Of a stretch of 36,769 nucleotides of DNA, positions 32,806 to 36,769 are shown in pieces (the first letter of the stretch is position 1; each line of letters starts with the position of its first letter). The stretch comes from Candidatus Hatepunaea meridiana (GTDB taxonomy: Bacteria; Electryoneota; AABM5-125-24; Hatepunaeales; Hatepunaeaceae): NCBI GenBank assembly GCA_030765125.1, contig JAVCDD010000066.1, positions 1 through 36,769 of the forward strand, given 5' to 3'. The notes beneath the pieces were generated by a model that had not been told where the DNA came from, did not search any database, and saw nothing but the letters and a program-made list of their open reading frames with translations. A program made the translations under genes and the position numbers.

Positions 32806-35381
32806 CCCTGTGTTCGGATTGTATGACGGCTGCCATTGTAATCGCGGTCGTCATCAAGCAGGCTGATCTCTAACCACTCGTGCTCCGGCGCCATCTCCCA
32901 ATCAGAATCGGTATCATCGAAGCATATATAACCATAATCATCCGGTCCCTGAGGAGCTTCATCCCGTGCCTCCGATACTTGCAGTTCAAAATGGGCGGTG
33001 TCAACAAATCCATCTTCAGTTGTTAAAATCAACATCATCCGAGTCTTTGACCCGGGTATGGCTAACTCACTACCCAGAATAACAAAATTATCACCGGATA
33101 CAGTTACCTGTTCCCCGGTTTCTATCTCAGGGAAATCAGCAGCGGACTCGATAACTTCAATATCTTCGTCAAATGAAATCAACTCGGCGCTTAATGATGG
33201 GCTATTTATGCTCCCGCTGTTTTCGATTTCAATATCAAGCTCATACCGATCAGTGGGAATGATAATTCCTTCAGGGATATTGCTGACTGTGAAATTAGGC
33301 GCTGCCGGAACTAATTGTATACCGGATCGCCAGATTGCTTCACCACTTGTAAACTCAACAAGTAAAACAGGCTGAGTCGATGGTCTCGCTTCACCATCCG
33401 GGCAGGCTTGATGAATTTGTAAGAATACATTCCCTTCTCCGTCAGCTTCAGATCCAGCTCCAATCGAACCGAACTGAACGTGATTCTCTTCAACCTCCAC
33501 CCATTGCGATAACGAAGTAACAACCGCCGTAACGTTTTCAACCGCTTCGTTTTCGCCTGAATTTGTTGCTGTTAAAGTAAGATTGAATGTTTCACCGGGA
33601 TTCACTTCACCATCTTCATTTCCTTCACTTTCTGTTAGTTCATAATCAATTAGATCAATCGCTGAAGCGGGCGTCTCAATCGCTATCTCACCGAAGCGCG
33701 GGAGAATGCTGCGCCCGGTAAGCGTTACGTACATCGTTCCTTCTTCAAACTGCTGATCTTCATCGAAAACAAAACGGGCAATGCCGTCTTCATCGGTAAA
33801 ACTCGTTATCATAAAGAATTCGTGTTCAGCATAATCATCGGCGTCATCCGGCAGATCGCCAGGTACATAAATGGAAACACGTCCACCTTCAAGCGGCTCT
33901 TCATTATCCGGATCAAAGACGTTTACCTCGACTATTCGAGCTTGCGGAGTAATTGCATCAACATGCTCCATCTCATAAATCTGCGGTACACCGCGCCAAT
34001 GTTGAATACCGGGGTCTCCGTAGCAATCTATATCAGACTTGACATGCAGATAAACCGGGTGTAGATGAAGCCGGACGTTGGGAATGAATTTCTCGAAATT
34101 AGTGGTAGCAAAGACGCGCCCCCAACCGAAGCTCATATCGTGTATTAACACACCTTTAACGAGCCCCAACCAGGCGATACTCATCGCGATAGTTGGCGGA
34201 CTGCCCCATCCGGTCGTGGAAGCAACCACGCCCTTCAGGTTGTCGCCATCTCCTGATCTAAGCATACTCCAGGTGCCATACTCACCATGTCCACAGGAGT
34301 TCAGACGAATCGGGAACACAACGTTGTTCTCGACACCCCAAAAATTCCCCTGAAAATTTAATGTTTCAGCGCGGTTGATAATAACGTTCATTCCAGTGTT
34401 CAGGACTCCGGTTATCCAGGGACCATAATGCTGTCCCCACGGATCATGCTCGTAATTCTCGTAAACTCTGATATCATCATACCCAAGGTATTTAAGCACT
34501 TCCGCGCCCCAACGGACATTGGTATGCGTTGTAACGTGCCATCCGGCATCCGGATTGTTTCCCCAATGCTGTGATCCGACTGCTCCGCGTGTGAACCAGC
34601 GGGTATCCTCCATATATGGCTCAGCTTCATAAGCAAGCGTCTTCCCCACAGTGAGCGCCATTGTATTGGCATTACCGGAGGGCCAACGCGATATACCAGC
34701 TTCCATATGGTGGTCGTCTCCCTCTAAAAGCGCATAGAGGTAATCTGCATGATGCGGGCTGAACCAGACGCTTTCTCCCGATTCCGCTTCAAGCACCCAT
34801 TGTGCCGCAGGACCGCAGTTGGAATAGTTGGCTCTGTCACCAATCAATAAAATTTGATCAAAAGGAGCTATTCCCTGATCAAGATACTCGTCATATTTTT
34901 CTTGAATTTCGTTTTTTATAAGATCGCTATTACGGGAATCGTCAGCATCAATTACAATAATATCAACCTTGTAACCGGACTTACGCCGCCATTCGATAAA
35001 TTCTTGAGCGGGGATAACACAATTCTCGTGAGCAACTATCAGGTAATGTCCCGCATAAGGTGAAATGGACTCAGCATCATCGAAATTCAACACTTCTGCA
35101 TTGACGGTCAGAGCGTTGATGAATTTAACAAACTCACGACTTCGATATTTCCGATCCGGATTTCGCACCGGATTAACAGGTTCATCATCGGTGAACAATA
35201 TTTCCGTCTTGATATTTTCATGTTGAAGGTAAGTCTTTGTGGTCGGATCATACTGGACAGGATAGGTTGTAATCTTCACCAACCGGACGCCGCGGATTAT
35301 GGTCGGAGCAGACATTTCAGCGACAACCCGCGGATAAAGATAATGTTGTGATGTTGTGATGTTGTAATTTCGGATATTCAA
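32709..35381 (-). pseudogene. Main fragment of secreted C25 (gingipain-like) peptidase, frameshifted
   Basis: Carries most of a C25-like secreted peptidase. The N-terminal region has IIRGVRLVKITTYPVQYDP, the end of the propeptide. The catalytic part has YLIVAHENCVIPAQEFIEWRRKSGYKV, FDQILLIGD, and FPIRLNSCGHGEYGTW with the candidate Cys/His. Ig-like and CARDB-like repeats follow. The usual catalytic Y-x-G-H-G block before the Cys is replaced by NVIINRAETLNF, so activity may be altered or belong to a variant subfamily. The reading frame lacks its own credible start and signal; these are in another frame upstream (35317-35787). The C-terminal sorting domain is again in another frame (32314-32805). 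The gene is therefore broken at both ends, or the assembly has errors at these two points. Confidence 0.8.
35345..35368. repeat. Octamer tandem repeat at the frameshift
   Basis: GTTGTGAT, GTTGTGAT, GTTGTAAT: three consecutive 8-base units, the third with one change. Removing two units or adding one would restore the peptidase frame. On the coding strand the unit reads ATCACAAC. Confidence 0.88.
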
Positions 35382-35655
35382 TACTCAATTCCTCATCCAT
35401 ACACAGTGCGGGTGGGTGACCGGTTTGAACTTGTTTTGTCCTTCCTACAGTTACATTCAGCTCAAGACCGACGTCCGGGGGAACTATAATAAACCGGCTT
35501 ATCGACGGTAGAACCGGCTTGCCGTAATCATAAGTAGCGCCCTCATTAGTGATTGTGGAGGACGTAAAAGTTTCCCCGTCAAGTTCCACCGTTTGTTGAG
35601 AAACGTTGGTTAGATCATATTCAAGTTGAACGCTGTTTGCATCCGAATAGACATC

Positions 35656-35676
35656 AGTAGATGCGACACTCTTGCC
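35656..35676. repeat. Half copy of palindromic family C in a coding region
   Basis: AGTAGATGCGACACTCTTG matches the family C arm at 19 of 21 positions (with the following two bases). It is read on the - strand as GKSVAST, the same frame as DKSVAST in the copy at 7820-7840. The partner arm is absent. Confidence 0.75.
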
Positions 35677-35787
35677 GCATGCAAAATTGTTTTCAGGTTT
35701 TGTGAAAGTATTTATATCTGCAAAGGTTTTGAAAGGTACGATAATGCAAAATATGAATGTAATACAAAGAATGAAGTATCTTATCAT

Positions 35788-36249
35788 TTTTTCCCTTTAA
35801 TTTTATTAGTGTAAACTTCCGCGCTTGCGAGTATTTACCTGTGATGCTCTATAACTCATATATTATACGCAATCAAACTTAGAATTAAAACATATCTACG
35901 GGATAAATGGATTAAACATTCAGAATGATAATAAGGGAGGAAGTGCGAAAGTGTGAAAGTGTGAATGACGAATAGCGAATAGCGAATAGCGAATAGCGAA
36001 AACAAGAAAGAGTGAAAGTGTGAAAGTATGAAAGTGAAAGAAAAAGGCAGTTCATCCGACTGGTGCGTACTTAAAGCATTCCCGAAGTGAATGAATATGA
36101 ATAACGGTGGGTGACAACCCACCGTATCAATTGCAAACCCTAAGGTGCCCCCAAAGGGGTCGAACCACACAAGCCTTCATAAATCCTGTTCATCCTGTAT
36201 ATCCTTGTCCGATTTCTTCCGGTTCATCCGTGTCAGGTGATCTGTTGGA
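35788..36249. other. Repeat-rich intergenic region
   Basis: No gene is evident in 462 bases. It contains a low-complexity purine-rich stretch (GTGTGAAAGT units, about 35944-36040) interrupted by four AATAGCG heptamers at 35971-35998. A 9-base perfect hairpin ACGGTGGGT (36104-36112) with ACCCACCGT (36117-36125) follows. A motif near 36179-36205, ATCCTGTTCATCCTGT, is a widespread intergenic repeat type. The upstream promoter of the peptidase would be at its left edge but is not recognisable. Confidence 0.6.
35971..35998. repeat. Four-copy AATAGCG heptamer array
   Basis: Four perfect tandem copies of AATAGCG, preceded by GAATGACG as in the palindrome at 2647-2694. Heptamer arrays like this are prone to slippage, but this one lies outside genes. 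Confidence 0.9.
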
Positions 36250-36630
36250 TTATTTTTCAAACACTTCATCCCAACAATGTGGCAGAAGTTCTCTGAGCTT
36301 CACAACTTGATCTTTGCCAATGATGACATCCGTATCATTTAGATTTCGACGGTCTATCTGGTAAATGAATTCCCTGCATCTGCCACACGGCGGGAGAATT
36401 GTTCCGTCACTTAGAACGGCGACGATCTTCCTTATGCGTTGCTCCCCATGGGTAACCATTGAGGCAATCGCACTATGTTCAGCGCAGAATCCAATCCCGC
36501 CTCCGGCGTCAATACAAACGCCAACATGAACATTACCCTTCCCGCTTAAGAGGGCAGCCCCGACATCGCCAATCGTGAATCCATGTGCAATAGTCCGTGA
36601 ATTGACGACAGATCGCGCTTTTTCAATCAA
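36250..36630 (-). CDS. cdd: Cytidine deaminase family protein, 5' end disrupted by IS21
   Basis: 126 residues from a TTG at 36630. It is a zinc-dependent nucleoside deaminase of the cytidine deaminase/blasticidin-S deaminase fold. FCAEHSAIASM contains the H/C-A-E zinc and proton-shuttle motif (Cys here), and PPCGRCREF supplies the two further cysteines. Upstream of the TTG the codons continue as N-D-E-L, the usual N-terminus of such enzymes, but the sequence then switches to the end of an insertion sequence, so the native start codon is lost. The TTG has no clear ribosome binding site. The protein is complete in its catalytic core but may not be expressed normally. Confidence 0.8.
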   Translation of the reverse strand: MIEKARSVVNSRTIAHGFTIGDVGAALLSGKGNVHVGVCIDAGGGIGFCAEHSAIASMVTHGEQRIRKIVAVLSDGTILPPCGRCREFIYQIDRRNLNDTDVIIGKDQVVKLRELLPHCWDEVFEK

Positions 36631-36639
36631 TTCATCGTT

Positions 36640-36769
36640 TGTCTGATGAACGACAATTAGAATTCCCGTCTAACGACAATTAAAATTCCCACATTGAATA
36701 ACTGAATCAGGTATACTATTCAGATCATATATAAGGAGGATCTGAATGGTCACTGATCAACAGGTGAGG
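36640..36769 (+). mobile_element. IS21-family insertion sequence, left end (partial)
   Basis: From about 36640 the sequence begins TGTCTGATGAACGACAATTAG. It carries two direct copies of AACGACAATTA.AATTCCC (36649-36667 and 36672-36690), the multiple-terminal-repeat arrangement of IS21 elements. A transposase start with a strong ribosome site follows. The element runs off the right edge. Confidence 0.75.
36746..36769 (+). CDS. istA: IS21-family transposase IstA, first 8 codons (partial)
   Basis: ATG 36746 preceded by AAGGAGGA at 36733-36740. The visible residues MVTDQQVR are a common N-terminus of IS21-family IstA transposases. The rest lies outside the window, so the call rests on this short match and the terminal repeats. 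Confidence 0.7.

Larger units (their letters stand above)
35317..35787 (-). pseudogene. N-terminal fragment of C25-type peptidase (signal peptide and propeptide)
   Basis: Encodes 156 residues: a signal peptide (hydrophobic residues 4-19, cleavage near FADIN) followed by propeptide sequence (GKPVLPSISRFIIVPPDVGLELNVTV). The frame is lost at an octamer tandem repeat at 35345-35368. With one unit in place of three, the chain would read EYPKLQHYLYPRVVAEMS straight into the main fragment. Residues around KSVASTD come from a half copy of palindromic family C. Confidence 0.82.

Noticed and set aside
35140..35200. Peptide PVNPVRNP in the peptidase as another repeat-derived insertion
   Set aside because: The underlying bases resemble a common CCTGTTAATCC-type repeat, but no second copy is present in this window, so there is not enough evidence.
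32709..35381. Programmed frameshifting joining the peptidase pieces
   Set aside because: The 5' junction is an octamer repeat and not a slippery heptamer, and the 3' junction shows no slippery site; slippage, mutation or assembly error fits better.
35962..36040. Possible CRISPR array in the heptamer-rich region
   Set aside because: The repeated units are 7-10 bases with no spacers; this is a simple tandem repeat.

Overview
The window reads as a chromosomal segment of a Gram-negative (diderm) bacterium of the FCB superphylum or a neighbouring candidate phylum. Two proteins end in type IX secretion (Por) sorting domains with the YPNPFN motif and a terminal LVK. There is an LptF/LptG pair for lipopolysaccharide export, a Mpl muropeptide ligase, a lipoprotein with a clear lipobox and a Tat-signal radical SAM enzyme. 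I cannot name the phylum from this sequence alone.

Layout. From 317 to 26749 all genes are on the + strand: an Nfu-type Fe-S scaffold, an Eis-like acetyltransferase, a sirtuin, lptF-lptG, a YtfJ/GerW-family protein, a 1298-residue secreted multidomain protein, a two-helix membrane protein, tRNA-Leu(CAA) with a terminator, then purM-gpsA. Between gpsA and dnaE (12.5-20.3 kb) lies an accessory block. It holds three ATPase + TOPRIM-type modules (AAA + DUF4276; a fused AAA-TOPRIM protein; a PARIS-like AAA + DUF4435 pair) and a DUF6338 membrane protein with a tiny proline-rich partner. The housekeeping gene asnS sits in the middle. A decayed second copy of the asnS 5' end lies just upstream of the DUF6338 unit, marking where that unit went in. 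After dnaE come dtd, an orphan DNA methyltransferase and mpl. From 26770 to the right edge the genes are on the - strand: a membrane protein with a spermidine-synthase-like domain, an AmmeMemoRadiSam pair (B-A fusion lipoprotein plus Tat-exported radical SAM enzyme), a C25-type peptidase broken by two frameshifts, and a cytidine deaminase whose start is cut by an IS21-family element running off the window.

The most striking feature is a population of short palindromic elements of at least eight families. They fill most intergenic gaps, and several lie inside genes without breaking the reading frame: three in tandem in the 1298-aa protein, one in purM, two in the spermidine-synthase-like gene, and a half copy in the C25 peptidase. 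One family, built on a GGGGACAGTATACCT inverted repeat, occurs in two unrelated genes in the same reading frame, with the same 74-nt core length and a recognisably similar encoded peptide. Its two intergenic copies have a different loop that contains a stop in that frame. This resembles the protein-coding palindromic elements known from Rickettsia, here in an unrelated bacterium. A separate 143-bp element at 32033-32175 has terminal inverted repeats and a 6-bp target duplication, so it looks like a non-autonomous transposon (MITE).
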